Below are positions 16,859 to 24,633 of a stretch of 64,000 nt of DNA, piece after piece. The notes beneath the pieces are model-generated. The model was given only the letters and a program-made list of their open reading frames with translations, did no database searches and was not told where the DNA came from. Both the position numbers and the translations under genes were made by a program. This stretch comes from Bradyrhizobium algeriense (GTDB taxonomy: Bacteria; Pseudomonadota; Alphaproteobacteria; Rhizobiales; Xanthobacteraceae). The stretch is taken from contig NZ_PYCN01000001.1 in NCBI RefSeq assembly GCF_003062295.1, forward strand, positions 516,001 to 580,000, in the 5' to 3' direction. Positions within the stretch are counted from its first letter, which is position 1. Each line of letters begins with the position of its first letter.

Positions 16859-16997
16859 GTCGTCCCTGCGAACGCAGGGACCCATAACCACCGGCGATTA
16901 TTGTTCTGCCGATCTCTAGCACCATCATCCTACCGAAACGCCGCGGCGTATGGGTCCCCGCGCCCCGTGCGCGATTGCGCACTAGGCGGGGACGACG
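16859..16997. repeat. Intergenic palindromic repeat, family C, between cobS and cobT
   Basis: Begins GTCGTCCCTGCGAACGCAGG followed by GACCCATA, and ends TATGGGTCCCCGCG...GCGGGGACGAC. The outer arms can pair to make a large hairpin in the transcript between two genes that are normally co-transcribed. Confidence 0.85.
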
Positions 16998-16998
16998 A

Positions 16999-17997
16999 CT
17001 ACGAGAGCGCCACGTTCACCGAACTCTCGGGCAACTCCGCATTGAAGCAGCGCTGATAGAATTCGGCCACCAGCGGCCGCTCCAGTTCGTCGCACTTGTT
17101 GAGGAAGGTGACGCGGAACGCAAAGCCGATGTCGCCGAAGATGTCCGCGTTCTCGGCCCAGGTGATCACCGTGCGCGGGCTCATCACCGTCGACAGGTCG
17201 CCATTGGCGAACGCGTTGCGGGTCAGGTCGGCAAGCCGCACCATCTTGTTGACGATGTCGCGGCCTTCCGTCGTGCGGTAGTGATGCGCCTTCGAAAGCA
17301 CGATCTCGACTTCCTCGTCATGGGCGAGGTAGTTCAGCGTCGTGACGATCGACCAGCGGTCCATCTGGCCCTGGTTGATCTGCTGGGTGCCGTGATAGAG
17401 GCCCGACGTATCGCCGAGACCGACCGTGTTGGCGGTCGAGAACAGCCGGAACGCCGGGTGCGGCTTGATCACCTTGTTCTGGTCCAAGAGCGTCAGGCGG
17501 CCGGAAACTTCCAGCACGCGCTGGATCACGAACATCACGTCCGGGCGGCCGGCGTCGTATTCGTCGAACACCAGCGCGATATTGTGCTGCAGCGCCCAAG
17601 GCAGGATGCCGTCGCGGAATTCGGTGACCTGCTTGCCTTCCCTGACGACGATCGAGTCCTTGCCGACCAGGTCGATACGGCTGATGTGGCTGTCGAGGTT
17701 GACGCGCACGCAGGGCCAGTTCAGCCGCGCCGCAACCTGCTCGATGTGGGTCGATTTGCCTGTGCCGTGATAGCCGGTGACCATGACGCGGCGGTTCTTG
17801 GCAAAACCGGCGAGGATCGCGAGCGTGGTGGCGCGGTCGAAGCGGTAGTCCGAATCGACTTCCGGCACATGCGGGTCGACCTCGGCATAGGCCGGCACTT
17901 CGAGATCGCTGTCGATACCGAAAACCTGCCGGACCGACACCTTCATGTCGGGCATACCGGCGGGCTCCGAAACTTTGCTCATGGCGGCGGTCGTCAT
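16999..17997 (-). CDS. cobS: Cobaltochelatase CobS subunit (AAA+ ATPase)
   Basis: 332 residues from ATG 17997, with GGAGGA just upstream. Walker [10 protein letters not shown], Walker B-like [13 protein letters not shown], and [19 protein letters not shown] (sensor 1 region) identify the MoxR-type AAA+ ATPase that forms the hexameric motor with CobT in aerobic cobaltochelatase. The length is as usual for the family. It is first of the cobS-cobT-phytase-like run; no cobalamin riboswitch is recognisable in the 296 bases upstream. Confidence 0.96.
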   Translation of the reverse strand: MTTAAMSKVSEPAGMPDMKVSVRQVFGIDSDLEVPAYAEVDPHVPEVDSDYRFDRATTLAILAGFAKNRRVMVTGYHGTGKSTHIEQVAARLNWPCVRVNLDSHISRIDLVGKDSIVVREGKQVTEFRDGILPWALQHNIALVFDEYDAGRPDVMFVIQRVLEVSGRLTLLDQNKVIKPHPAFRLFSTANTVGLGDTSGLYHGTQQINQGQMDRWSIVTTLNYLAHDEEVEIVLSKAHHYRTTEGRDIVNKMVRLADLTRNAFANGDLSTVMSPRTVITWAENADIFGDIGFAFRVTFLNKCDELERPLVAEFYQRCFNAELPESSVNVALS

Positions 17998-18293
17998 CAA
18001 TCCTCCGAGGTCCCGGGCGGTCCCGAAACCAGATCTGTTGAATGGCTGCGGATGGGGGCTAATACAAACCTAGCAGAGAGCAGGGGCCGGCAGAAGCCCG
18101 CGGCGCAATCAAAGTTCCGTTGCTTTATCATTGAGATAGGTCGTGTATCAGGTTTTTGGAGGGCTGCCCTGCGAATCACGCCGCACTTTTGCCGGCTTGA
18201 CCGCCCCGCCAGGCTCAAAACCGGAGGTCGCGGCACTTCCGGCCCCTGTGCGGGCTTGGTAGCTGAGTTCAGGCGACCCACCTATCGGACGGC

Positions 18294-19028
18294 ATGATTG
18301 TGACTTCATTCCTCGATCCCGTGATCGCTTTCGTTTCGGCTCATCCGTGGCTGGCCTATTTGACGCTATTTCTCGCGGCCTTGCTGGAGGCGATCCCGGT
18401 GGTGGGGGCGCTGGTGCCGGGCTCGACCATCATCCTTGCCCTGAGCGCGCTGGTGCCGGGCGGCGAACTGAAGCTGTGGGGTGTGCTGGCGGCAGCGATC
18501 GCCGGCGCCCTGCTCGGCGACGGCTCGGCGTTCTGGGCCGGCCATCGCTCGCAACGCGAAATTCTGGGCGCCTGGCCGATGTCGAGATATCCGGGCGTCA
18601 TGGCGCAGAGCGAGGCGTTCTTCCATCGCTGGGGAACGCTGGCCGTATTTTTCGCGCGCTTTGTGCCGCCGATCCGCGCCTTCGTGCCGGTGACGGCGGG
18701 CGCACTCGGAATGCCGCCGGTCGTTTTCTTCGGCGTCAATATTCCCGCGGTGCTTGCCTGGGCGTTGGCCCATGTGCTGCCCGGCGTGCTCGCAGTCTCG
18801 GCCTTGCATGAATATGCCGGCCTGCCGCATCATCAGGGCATTGGCAAGCATCTGTGGATGCTGGCGGTGTTCGCATCGGCGATCATCGCGCTCGGCGTCT
18901 GGACGCTGCGCCGCCGCCGGATCGGCAAGGCCTCTTCAGACAAGGCCGCTTTAGATCAGGCCTCTTCAGATCAGGCCTCTTCAGATCAGGCCTTGCCGGG
19001 ACCGCGCCCTGGCGCCGGACCGACGTAG
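18294..19028 (+). CDS. DedA family membrane protein
   Basis: 244 residues with several membrane segments. AALLEAIPVVGALVPGSTII near the N-terminus, GDGSAFWAGHRSQRE and FFARFVPPIRAFVPVTAG are the conserved DedA/VTT blocks, including the re-entrant arginine/proline region. DedA proteins act in undecaprenyl-phosphate or phospholipid flipping and membrane homeostasis. The tail after the last membrane helix is a low-complexity run of ASSDQ-type repeats encoded by a DNA tandem repeat. The 3' end overlaps the convergent citrate synthase gene by 43 bases. Confidence 0.87.
   Translation: MIVTSFLDPVIAFVSAHPWLAYLTLFLAALLEAIPVVGALVPGSTIILALSALVPGGELKLWGVLAAAIAGALLGDGSAFWAGHRSQREILGAWPMSRYPGVMAQSEAFFHRWGTLAVFFARFVPPIRAFVPVTAGALGMPPVVFFGVNIPAVLAWALAHVLPGVLAVSALHEYAGLPHHQGIGKHLWMLAVFASAIIALGVWTLRRRRIGKASSDKAALDQASSDQASSDQALPGPRPGAGPT
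18930..18989. repeat. Tandem repeat, four 15-bp units, inside the DedA C-terminus
   Basis: Units begin GCCTCTTCAGA(T/C): 18930-18944, 18945-18959 (diverged), 18960-18974 and 18975-18989, the last two identical. In the DedA frame they encode A-S-S-D-K/Q repeats. The unit length is a multiple of three, so copy number change would keep both the DedA frame and the stop of the opposing gene. Confidence 0.9.
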
Positions 19029-20203
19029 CGGGCGCGCGGCCGGATCAACCGGCCATGCTGCAATTGCTCGCAGGCATGCGCGATCCACCCCACCGTGCGC
19101 GCCATCGAGAACAGCACCAGCTCATGGCCGGGCGGCAGGCCGAGCGTGTGCACCAGCACCGCAAGGGCATAGTCGATATTGACGAATTCGCCGGTCGCCT
19201 CCGCGATACGGTCAGGGATTTCATGGGTGAGCTTGCGGTCAGCCCCGGAGCGCGCCAGCGCTTCCAGTAGCGCCCATGCGCGGGGATCGCCGTGCTTGTA
19301 GACCCCATGGCCAAAGCCCGCGAAGCGTTCGCCGAGCGCGACGCGCTCGCGGATGACGGGCGCGACCTCGCCATTGGCGAGCGTCTTCAGGAGCTGCGCT
19401 GCCAGCACGCCGGCGCCGCCGTGCTTCGGGCCCTTCAACGCGACGAGGCCAGCGATAATAGCGTCATAGAGGTTCAAGCCGGTCGAGGCCGCGCAGCGCA
19501 CGGTGAAGGTCGAGGCATTCAGCTCATGATCGGCCAGCAGCACCAGCGCGCGGCGGATCAGATCGGCAGCATGCTTGTGCTCCGGCGCCCAGACGCGCGC
19601 GATCTGCAAATGAAGCGGCTTTGCCGAGGATTTGGCGTTCAGCATGGTCGCGACCACGAGCCGCATGATGCGGCCGCCGAGCATCGCGCGGCCTTCGGGC
19701 GCACGGGTAAACGCGCGCGGATCGGCGCTGGCCGCCAGCGCCAGCACGGCGATGGCGCGATCGATCGCATTGGCCCCGCGCGCAGCCTCCGCCACGGCGC
19801 GCATTTCGTCCGACACGACGGGGCAATTGTCCTGTTCGAACGGATCGGCGCCGGTGACATCCCACAGCAAGGTCGCGGCATGTTCGAGCGTGTCGCGTTC
19901 GGCGAGGTCGACGCAATTGACGCCGCGATAGATCGGCCCGTCCTCGGTGATGGTCGCGACCGCCGAATCCATGACCGGCAGATCGGCGTCGAAGCTGCGC
20001 ATGCCGCGTGGCTCGGGTGCCGGCGTGCGTCGCTCCTTCAGCGTGCGGACGTCCTCGGCCCGGTAGCGGTGGCTGCGGGAATCCTGCGACGGCTCCGAGC
20101 GGATCAGTCCGCGGCTGACATAGGCGTAGAGCGTCGCCTGCGAGATCGCGAGTTCGGCAGAGGCCTCGCGGGCCGAGAGGTAAAGGCCAGCGGATTTTTT
20201 CAT
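18986..20203 (-). CDS. Citrate synthase family protein with N-terminal MerR-type helix-turn-helix
   Basis: 405 residues from ATG 20203. Residues about 6-55 (LYLSAREASAELAISQATLYAYVSRGLI, then HRYRAEDVRTLKERR) form a MerR/excisionase-like DNA-binding domain. The rest is a citrate synthase fold: HELNASTFTVRCAAST, LNLYDAIIAGLVALKGPKHGG, RFAGFGHGVYKHGDPRA and a final FSMARTVGWIAHACEQ, with the histidines expected of the active site (HELN, GPKHGG). It could be a bifunctional enzyme-regulator or a metabolite sensor. It is divergent from another citrate synthase-like gene. The reaction, citrate or 2-methylcitrate formation, cannot be decided from sequence. Confidence 0.82.
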   Translation of the reverse strand: MKKSAGLYLSAREASAELAISQATLYAYVSRGLIRSEPSQDSRSHRYRAEDVRTLKERRTPAPEPRGMRSFDADLPVMDSAVATITEDGPIYRGVNCVDLAERDTLEHAATLLWDVTGADPFEQDNCPVVSDEMRAVAEAARGANAIDRAIAVLALAASADPRAFTRAPEGRAMLGGRIMRLVVATMLNAKSSAKPLHLQIARVWAPEHKHAADLIRRALVLLADHELNASTFTVRCAASTGLNLYDAIIAGLVALKGPKHGGAGVLAAQLLKTLANGEVAPVIRERVALGERFAGFGHGVYKHGDPRAWALLEALARSGADRKLTHEIPDRIAEATGEFVNIDYALAVLVHTLGLPPGHELVLFSMARTVGWIAHACEQLQHGRLIRPRARYVGPAPGRGPGKA

Positions 20204-20216
20204 ATTGATTTACATA

Positions 20217-20228
20217 ATCAAGCTTGAT
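20217..20228. promoter_or_regulatory. Palindrome between the two divergent citrate-synthase genes
   Basis: Perfect 12-bp palindrome ATCAAGCTTGAT, 14 bases before the start of the HTH-citrate synthase and 50 bases before the other gene, with an extra TTGAT at 20205-20209. Position and symmetry fit an operator, plausibly for the HTH domain itself. Inference only. Confidence 0.4.
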
Positions 20229-20277
20229 CAATCTGTCGAGGGACCCGACCTTTGAAAGCGACAAAAGGAGAACTTCC

Positions 20278-21369
20278 ATGAACATGCAGCTTTCAAAGAC
20301 TCCGATCGGCCTGGACGGCATTCCCGCCGCCGAAACCGTGCTCAGCCATGTCGATGGCGAGCGCGGCGAACTGATCATCGCCGGCGAGCGGGTCGGCAAC
20401 CTCGCCCGCAAGACCGGTTTTGAGGGCGTGACAGCCCGGCTGTGGAGCGGCGGAACCGGCCAGCCGGTCGGCGAAGCCGCGGTGCGCGCCGCCCTCGGTG
20501 CAGGCCGCGAACGTGCCTTTGCCCGGCTGCCGGATCTGCTCGGCATCACACGCGGCCTATCGATCGTCGACGGATTTCGCGCGGCGATCGCAGGGTTGCG
20601 CGCGGAAGCAGGGTTGGCGCACGAGGCCACCATCGTCGGCGCGTTTCCGGTCATCGCTGGCGCGCTGGTGCAGCGGACCAAGGGCAACGATCCGATCGCA
20701 CCCGATGCAACCCTAAGCCATGCCGCCGACACGCTGTCGATGATGCTCGGCCGCAAGCCCAACGCGCGCGAGGTGGCGGCGCTGGACGCCTATTTCGTCA
20801 CGGTGTGCGACCACGGCATGAATGCGTCAACCTTCACCACGCGGGTGGTAGCCTCGACGCAGGCGGATTTGTTCGCAGCCGTCACTGCCGGCTATTGCGC
20901 GCTGACCGGCCCGCTGCACGGCGGCGCCCCGGAGCCGGTGCTGGAAATGCTCGATGCGATCGGCTCCCGCGAGCGCATCAAGCCATGGGTCGACAGCGCG
21001 CTGGCCCGCGGCGAGCGGCTGATGGGATTCGGCCACCGCATCTATCGCGTCCGCGATCCGCGCGCCGATGTGCTGAAGGACGCGATCGAGCGGCTCGCCG
21101 GTGACGGCGCCGACTTACCCTTTGCCGGCGAGGTCGAGGCCTACATCCGCGACGCGCTGCGGCGGAAAAATCCGGAGCGCCCGCTCGACACCAATGTCGA
21201 GTTCTTCACCGCCATCCTGCTCGACGCCCTGAAAATCCCGCGGCAGGCGTTTACGCCGATCTTTGCCGTGGCTCGCGCCGCCGGATGGACCGCGCATGCC
21301 CGCGAGCAGCAGCGCGGCGGCAGGCTGATACGGCCGAGTTCGGCTTATATCGGGGCAATGCCGGGGTGA
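20278..21369 (+). CDS. Citrate synthase / methylcitrate synthase family protein
   Basis: 363 residues from ATG 20278, chosen for AAAAGGAGA 8 bases upstream; the open frame to 20224 lacks a site. Blocks HGMNASTFTTRVVASTQADL, TGPLHGGAPEPV, GFGHRIYRVRDPRADVL and ARAAGWTAHAREQ are the citrate synthase catalytic regions, with the active-site histidines in HGMN and LHGG-type and GHR motifs present and a catalytic Asp in NVEFFTA (D of LDTNVEF context). It condenses an acyl-CoA with oxaloacetate. Paired with the HTH fusion transcribed in the opposite direction, suggesting a shared control region. The main TCA-cycle citrate synthase (usually about 430 residues) is probably encoded elsewhere. Confidence 0.85.
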   Translation: MNMQLSKTPIGLDGIPAAETVLSHVDGERGELIIAGERVGNLARKTGFEGVTARLWSGGTGQPVGEAAVRAALGAGRERAFARLPDLLGITRGLSIVDGFRAAIAGLRAEAGLAHEATIVGAFPVIAGALVQRTKGNDPIAPDATLSHAADTLSMMLGRKPNAREVAALDAYFVTVCDHGMNASTFTTRVVASTQADLFAAVTAGYCALTGPLHGGAPEPVLEMLDAIGSRERIKPWVDSALARGERLMGFGHRIYRVRDPRADVLKDAIERLAGDGADLPFAGEVEAYIRDALRRKNPERPLDTNVEFFTAILLDALKIPRQAFTPIFAVARAAGWTAHAREQQRGGRLIRPSSAYIGAMPG

Positions 21370-21382
21370 TTGGAAACCGTAG

Positions 21383-22030
21383 CTACGCGCCGCGCACCAC
21401 GGTCTTCAGATAATTATACGCCTTGATGATCTCGATCAGGCGATCCTCGGTGGAGCGGTCGCCGCCATTGGCGTCGGGATGGTGCTGCTTGACCAGCGCC
21501 TTGTACTTCGCCTTGACCTCCTCGAGGGTGGCTTCGGCGGTGAGCCCCATCACCTGCAGCGCCTTGCGCTCGGCGTTCATCACCTTGCGGGTTTCCGCCT
21601 TGGCCTCGGCGCCCGGTCCGGGCCGCCAGCGGCCGCGGCCGTTGAGCTCGGAGAACATGCTGAAGGGATCTGAGGCGCCGTCAAAATCCTCGGCGGCCTG
21701 CTTGCCCTTCTTGCCGGCCGTGTTGGCGCCCATCTTCCAGGTCGGGCGATGGCCGGTCAGCGCATCCTTCTGGTAGCGCGCGACGGCGTCGGCATTCATG
21801 CCCTGGAAGAAATTGTAGTTCTGGTTGTATTCGCGGACGTGATTGAGGCAGAAGTGAAAGTACTCCCGCGAATTCTCCCGGCCCTTGGGCGCGCGGTGCG
21901 GGCCCTTGTTCTGGCAGCCCGCCCACTCGCACATGGCGGCTTCCTCGCGCGCCTGCGCCTGCTGCTTCGCGCTCAGCTTGTTGGGCTTGATGCGAATGGA
22001 ATCGAAGAATTTTGATGAATCAATTGCCAT
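21383..22030 (-). CDS. J-domain-containing protein
   Basis: 215 residues from ATG 22030. The first part has C-x4-C...H and FCLNHVREYNQNYNFFQGM, probably a zinc-binding motif. The J domain is at the C-terminus (about 160-212): ALQVMGLTAEATLEEVKAKY, KALVKQHHPDANGG with the HPD motif, and RLIEIIKAYNYLK. J domains stimulate the ATPase of DnaK-type chaperones. C-terminal placement and no G/F or zinc-finger cysteine repeats mark it as a class III (DnaJ-like) cochaperone. It is divergent from bolA with 109 bases between, an arrangement common in this bacterial order. Confidence 0.88.
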   Translation of the reverse strand: MAIDSSKFFDSIRIKPNKLSAKQQAQAREEAAMCEWAGCQNKGPHRAPKGRENSREYFHFCLNHVREYNQNYNFFQGMNADAVARYQKDALTGHRPTWKMGANTAGKKGKQAAEDFDGASDPFSMFSELNGRGRWRPGPGAEAKAETRKVMNAERKALQVMGLTAEATLEEVKAKYKALVKQHHPDANGGDRSTEDRLIEIIKAYNYLKTVVRGA

Positions 22031-22139
22031 GGGTGACTTTGACTACGCAATGCCCGCGGCTTCAAGTCTTGACATTGCGAATCCCTCTCTTCGATGGCGC
22101 CATTGACGGAAAGCTGATGCAGAATTATCTGCCGTTATC

Positions 22140-22418
22140 ATGAGCACCAAAGACGCTATCATAAACAAGTTGCGTGAAGCTTTCTTGCCGGAAAGCCTCG
22201 ACGTTGCGGACGAATCTCATCTGCATGAGGGCCATGCGGGCCACCGGCCGGGCGGCGAGACGCATTTCAGGGTGTATATCGTATCTCCGGCCTTCGAAGG
22301 GAAGAGCCGGATCGAGCGCCATCGTATGGTAAATGCGACGCTTGCAGCGGAACTCAAGGGCTCCGTCCACGCGCTCGCCATCAAGGCGCAGGCGCCGGGA
22401 GAAACCGCCGGCCGGTAA
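22140..22418 (+). CDS. bolA: BolA family protein
   Basis: 92 residues. LREAFLPESLDVADESHLHEGHAGHRPGGETHFRVYIVS and the later SRIERHRMVNATLAAELKGSVHALAIKAQAP show the BolA fold, with the conserved ESHLH and RHR motifs and the HALAI end. BolA proteins bind monothiol glutaredoxins and [2Fe-2S] clusters and affect stress responses and iron homeostasis. The 240 bases downstream to the next gene hold no recognisable feature. Confidence 0.92.
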   Translation: MSTKDAIINKLREAFLPESLDVADESHLHEGHAGHRPGGETHFRVYIVSPAFEGKSRIERHRMVNATLAAELKGSVHALAIKAQAPGETAGR

Positions 22419-22658
22419 TTTGGCAAACCTGCCGCAAGAATATGGCCGCAAGAATATGAGCGTCCGCTGACGATGGATATTTCGGCACACCCAGCCGAAC
22501 GGTCGGTCGCGGACGCCGCCAGCTTCCTGTGAAGATCGGCCGGGACGGTAGAACCGATTTCGCAACTGTGAGACAATCACCGAAGCGGTGGATCAGGTTC
22601 CGTTCGGACGCGGGGTCGGGCTGACCCCGATGCCGTCTCAGGTCGATGGGGTCGTCCG

Positions 22659-23102
22659 ATGCGATATTGGGCACGCTTCAGATGGGCCGCCGCCGTGGCG
22701 CTGCTGGTTGCGGCCTCTCCAACCAGGGCACACGCGCTTGATATGCCGAGCCCCTTTGTCCAGGAAGTGCTGATCAAGAGCATTCTGGTGACGCTCAACG
22801 ACGCGGTGGCATCGGATAATTTCACGGTGCTCCACGCCAAGATTTCAAAGCCGTTCCGCGATCAGTTTCCGCCCGAGAAGCTGCGGGCCGTCTTCAAGGA
22901 CCTGGTCGAGAAGCACGCCGTGTTCGACGCGATCGTCGCCAACCCGGTCATTCCGGATGAAGATGCCAAGATCGACGACAAAGGCGTGCTGCGCCTTAAA
23001 GGTCATTTCGACACGACGCCCAAAAAGGTGAAGTACCAGCTCGGCTTCATCCCCTCCGACGGTCAGTGGAAGCTCAGCGGCATCACCATCGATATCGAAT
23101 AG
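22659..23102 (+). CDS. Hypothetical exported protein, possibly NTF2-like
   Basis: 147 residues from ATG 22659. A signal peptide (RYWARFRWAAAVALLVAAS, then THAL-type end at AHA) is followed by a compact alpha/beta sequence with NDAVASDNFTVLHAKISKPF, PPEKLRAVFKDL and WKLSGITIDIE, which resembles the pattern of NTF2-like or Cif-type pocket domains. No specific family is recognised. Single gene, followed by a strong hairpin. Confidence 0.6.
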   Translation: MRYWARFRWAAAVALLVAASPTRAHALDMPSPFVQEVLIKSILVTLNDAVASDNFTVLHAKISKPFRDQFPPEKLRAVFKDLVEKHAVFDAIVANPVIPDEDAKIDDKGVLRLKGHFDTTPKKVKYQLGFIPSDGQWKLSGITIDIE

Positions 23103-23106
23103 CGGG

Positions 23107-23218
23107 CGTCTTATAGCGTTTTCGAGCGAAGTGGATACCGGTTCGCGTCAAGAAAACGCGTCAAAACAAGAAGCTAGAGCATCGGTTCTGATTTCATCAG
23201 AACCGATAACGCTCTAAA
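23107..23218. repeat. Intergenic repeat, family G, with a strong hairpin
   Basis: Contains GCGTTTTCGAGCGAAGTGG, then AAGAAAACGCGTCAAAACAA, shared with the fragment at about 2020-2048. At 23181-23207 lies a perfect 12-bp stem ATCGGTTCTGAT / ATCAGAACCGAT with a 3-base loop. It sits between two convergent genes and can serve as terminator for both; its right end (GCTCTAAAAC) supplies the TAG stop of the CorC/HlyC gene. Confidence 0.8.
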
Positions 23219-24566
23219 ACGCCGTCCCCGCCCGCTTCGGCTTCGGATCCTCGCCCTCGGCCTCGCGCGGCACCGGCGCGATCTTGAGCGCCGTGATGCG
23301 GTTGCGCTCACGCCGCAGCACGCGGAAGCGAAAACCGTGGAAAGTGAAACTCTGGCCGCGCTCGGGGATCGAGCGCGCTTCGTGAATCACGAGGCCGGCG
23401 ACGGTCGTTGCCTCCTCGTCCGGCAGATGCCAGTTCATGGCGCGGTTGAGATCGCGGATCGGCACCGAGCCGTCGACCACCACGGAGCCGTCAGCCTGGA
23501 TGCGGACGCCGGCCACCACCACGTCATGCTCGTCGGAAATATCGCCGACGATCTCTTCCAGCACGTCTTCCAGCGTCACCATGCCTTCGACCTCGCCATA
23601 TTCGTCGACGACAAGGGCGAAGTGGGTCTTGCGGCGGCGAAACGCCTTCAATTGTTCGGACAGAGGCCGCATCTCCGGCACGAACCAGGGCGGCAGCATG
23701 ATCGCCGAAACATTGATGTGCGAGGTGTCGCCTTCGGACGCACGGATCGCGCGCAGCAAATCCTTGGCGTGCAGCACGCCGATGATGTTCTCCGGCTTGT
23801 CGCGCCATAACGGGATGCGGGTGTATTCGGTGGCCAGCACCTCGCCCACCAGTTCGTCCGGCGGCAGATCGGCATTGATCATCACCATCGCGGTGCGATG
23901 AACCATGACGTCGGACACCGCCAGGTCGCCAAAGCGGAAGACATTTTGAATGTATTCGGCTTCACCGCTTTCGATCCCACCGTGCTCGGCCGATTCCTCC
24001 ACCAGCCCCTCGATCTCGGAATCGGTGAGGATTTCATGCTGGGAGGATTCCTTGACGCCAAGCAGGCGCAAGATCCCGCGCGAGGCGGCGTTGAGCAGCC
24101 AGTTCAGCGGCCAGAACACCAGATAGGACAGATGCAGCGGATACGCGATCCATTGCGAGACCGGCATCGGCTGCCTGATCGCCAGCGTCTTCGGCACCTG
24201 CTCGCCGATCACGATATGGAGCGAGGAGAACACCAGGAAGCCGGTCAGGAACGACACGAAATGCAACGTGGCCTGCGACATTCCAAGTGGAATCAGCAAC
24301 GGCTCGAGCAGCGCCGAAACGGTGGGTTCGCCGACCCAGCCGAGGCCAAGCGAGGCCATGGTGATGCCGAGCTGGCAGCAGGCGAGATAGGCCTCGATAT
24401 TGCCCATCATGCTGTGCAGCAGGCGCGCGCCGAAGCGGTCCTGCTCAACCATCGCCCTGATACGAAACCCGCGGCTCTTCACCAGCGCGAACTCGGCGGC
24501 CACGTAGAACGCGTTCGCCGCGAGCAGCAGGATCGCGAGCAGCAGATTGAACGCGGTCGAACTCAT
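23214..24566 (-). CDS. CorC/HlyC family membrane protein (CNNM-CBS domains)
   Basis: 450 residues from ATG 24566. An N-terminal CNNM/DUF21 membrane domain (first helix FNLLLAILLLAANAFYVAAEFALVKSR; later GITMASLGLGWVGEPTVSAL and VIGEQVPKTLAIRQP) is followed by two CBS motifs (VSDVMVHRTAMVMI, FALVVDEYGEVEGMVTLEDVLEEIVGDI) and a CorC_HlyC C-terminal domain. This family is linked to magnesium/cobalt efflux and is often mis-named hemolysin. The stop codon TAG lies inside the repeat at 23107-23218. Upstream the gene follows aroB after 67 bases on the same strand and may be transcribed with aroK-aroB. Confidence 0.92.
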   Translation of the reverse strand: MSSTAFNLLLAILLLAANAFYVAAEFALVKSRGFRIRAMVEQDRFGARLLHSMMGNIEAYLACCQLGITMASLGLGWVGEPTVSALLEPLLIPLGMSQATLHFVSFLTGFLVFSSLHIVIGEQVPKTLAIRQPMPVSQWIAYPLHLSYLVFWPLNWLLNAASRGILRLLGVKESSQHEILTDSEIEGLVEESAEHGGIESGEAEYIQNVFRFGDLAVSDVMVHRTAMVMINADLPPDELVGEVLATEYTRIPLWRDKPENIIGVLHAKDLLRAIRASEGDTSHINVSAIMLPPWFVPEMRPLSEQLKAFRRRKTHFALVVDEYGEVEGMVTLEDVLEEIVGDISDEHDVVVAGVRIQADGSVVVDGSVPIRDLNRAMNWHLPDEEATTVAGLVIHEARSIPERGQSFTFHGFRFRVLRRERNRITALKIAPVPREAEGEDPKPKRAGTAF

Positions 24567-24633
24567 ATATGCCTCGTGGCGGCCCCGGCCCCGCGCGACG
24601 CTTGCGCCAAGCTGCGTCCCGGCAATCCCGTTC

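Noticed and set aside
14924..17056. 710-residue plus-strand open frame
   Set aside because: Antisense to cobT and repeats; no recognisable domain, while cobT has full family motifs.
17998..18293. Cobalamin riboswitch upstream of cobS
   Set aside because: No B12-box-like sequence or matching fold could be recognised in the spacer.
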